13,619 bases of DNA, taken from positions 2,818 through 16,436 of the forward strand of contig DKUB01000049.1 in the NCBI GenBank assembly GCA_002490465.1, given 5' to 3'. The position numbers and the translations under genes were made by a program. Positions 13,286-13,619 of this stretch are shown here, piece by piece; positions within the stretch are counted from its first letter, which is position 1, and each line of letters starts with the position of its first letter. A model generated the notes under the pieces. It ran no database searches. It had not been told where the DNA came from and was given only the letters and a program-made list of their open reading frames with translations. This DNA comes from Lachnoclostridium sp. UBA7215. Lineage in GTDB: Bacteria > Bacillota > Clostridia > Lachnospirales > Lachnospiraceae.

Positions 13286-13619
13286 ATTTTCCTCCATTCT
13301 GCTTTCCTGTGTAAAGATTTCAAGCTGAGTATTTGGGATTAATATGCCCATGTGTTTCAAGGATATACATTTTAGTTTATGCCGGAACTACTTTTTGAAA
13401 AATTTTTATTTTTTTGCAACTTTTTTCCAGTTTATTTCGTTATATAGATAAAGAGACAAATACACAAAGTATTTGGGGAAGGAAAGTGGTGAGAGAATGG
13501 ATAGAGATACTTTATGCAGAGAATTTATTGAAAAAAGCGTTCTTCTCTTGTGATATGGGATAACTGAGAGCAGCACTGGAAAAGAAAATGGAATAAATAA
13601 GTGAGGTGGTTTTAGTTGC
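13286..13619. promoter_or_regulatory. Intergenic control region between bglP and a right-hand gene
   Basis: 334 bases without a conventional gene. The bglP promoter should lie here on the minus strand, but I find only poor matches in very A/T-rich DNA around 13340-13430. On the plus strand there is a perfect 7-base-pair inverted repeat, CAAATAC (13457-13463) with GTATTTG (13469-13475), a possible operator or small hairpin. Near the edge, GAGGTGG (13603-13609) looks like a ribosome binding site, with TTG at 13616-13618 as a possible start codon, suggesting a plus-strand gene beginning at or just past the edge. Confidence 0.45.
13497..13553 (+). CDS. Short ORF of 18 residues, possible leader or decayed start
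   Basis: ATG 13497 to TGA 13553 encodes MDRDTLCREFIEKSVLLL. GGTGA (13488-13492) a few bases upstream could act as a binding site. It follows the inverted repeat at 13457-13475 and precedes another ribosome binding site at 13603. It could be a leader peptide or a gene start broken by a frameshift. I recognise no family, and chance is a real possibility. Confidence 0.2.
   Translation: MDRDTLCREFIEKSVLLL

Noticed and set aside
13286..13440. LicT/BglG-type RAT element upstream of bglP
   Set aside because: I looked for the usual GGATTGTTACTG-like antiterminator and terminator pair on the minus strand and did not find it.
1..13619. CRISPR array, tRNA, integrase or transposon ends
   Set aside because: No regularly spaced repeats, cloverleaf sequence, recombinase frame or terminal inverted repeats with target duplication were visible on either strand.

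Overview
The window looks like chromosome of a low-GC Gram-positive gut Clostridium, most likely a Lachnospiraceae member. This is inferred from strong GGAGG ribosome binding sites, A/T-rich consensus promoters, and the mix of an arylsulfate sulfotransferase, FabV, an ABC-F resistance-type ATPase, a DUF3990 protein and a beta-glucoside PTS. No rRNA, tRNA, CRISPR array, integrase or complete insertion sequence is visible.

Layout. (1) 1-1438, minus strand: an arylsulfate sulfotransferase (AssT) running off the left edge. (2) 1587-3550, plus strand: a promoter, a PAQR/hemolysin III membrane protein (trhA type) and the enoyl-ACP/CoA reductase fabV, probably one lipid-related operon. (3) 3551-4481: about 930 bases with no conventional gene but dense regulation. 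Two promoter-plus-attenuator units are stacked in front of an ABC-F ATPase. The first has five alternating complementary segments ending in a strong intrinsic terminator. The second has a perfect consensus promoter, a four-codon leader ORF and two more terminator-like hairpins. (4) 4482-6359: the ABC-F gene, overlapped by a decayed GNAT acetyltransferase. (5) 6433-10294: an apparent five-gene operon with hsdM, a half-length hsdS and no hsdR, then a DUF3990 protein (ADP-ribosyltransferase-like), an unrecognised 139-residue protein and a NADAR-family ADP-ribose glycohydrolase. (6) 10361-13285, minus strand: a terminator, bglA (6-phospho-beta-glucosidase) and bglP (beta-glucoside PTS EIIBC without EIIA). 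(7) 13286-13619: a promoter/leader region for a plus-strand gene probably starting at or beyond the right edge.

How the parts work together. TrhA and FabV both concern membrane lipids. The ABC-F leaders suggest expression induced by ribosome-targeting drugs. BglP imports and phosphorylates beta-glucosides, which BglA then hydrolyses. The most interesting block is region 5. A possible nucleic-acid ADP-ribosylating enzyme and an ADP-ribose-removing NADAR enzyme are co-transcribed with a solitary type I methyltransferase, which resembles a toxin-antitoxin or anti-phage module. The five-segment attenuator in region 3 is the second most interesting object.
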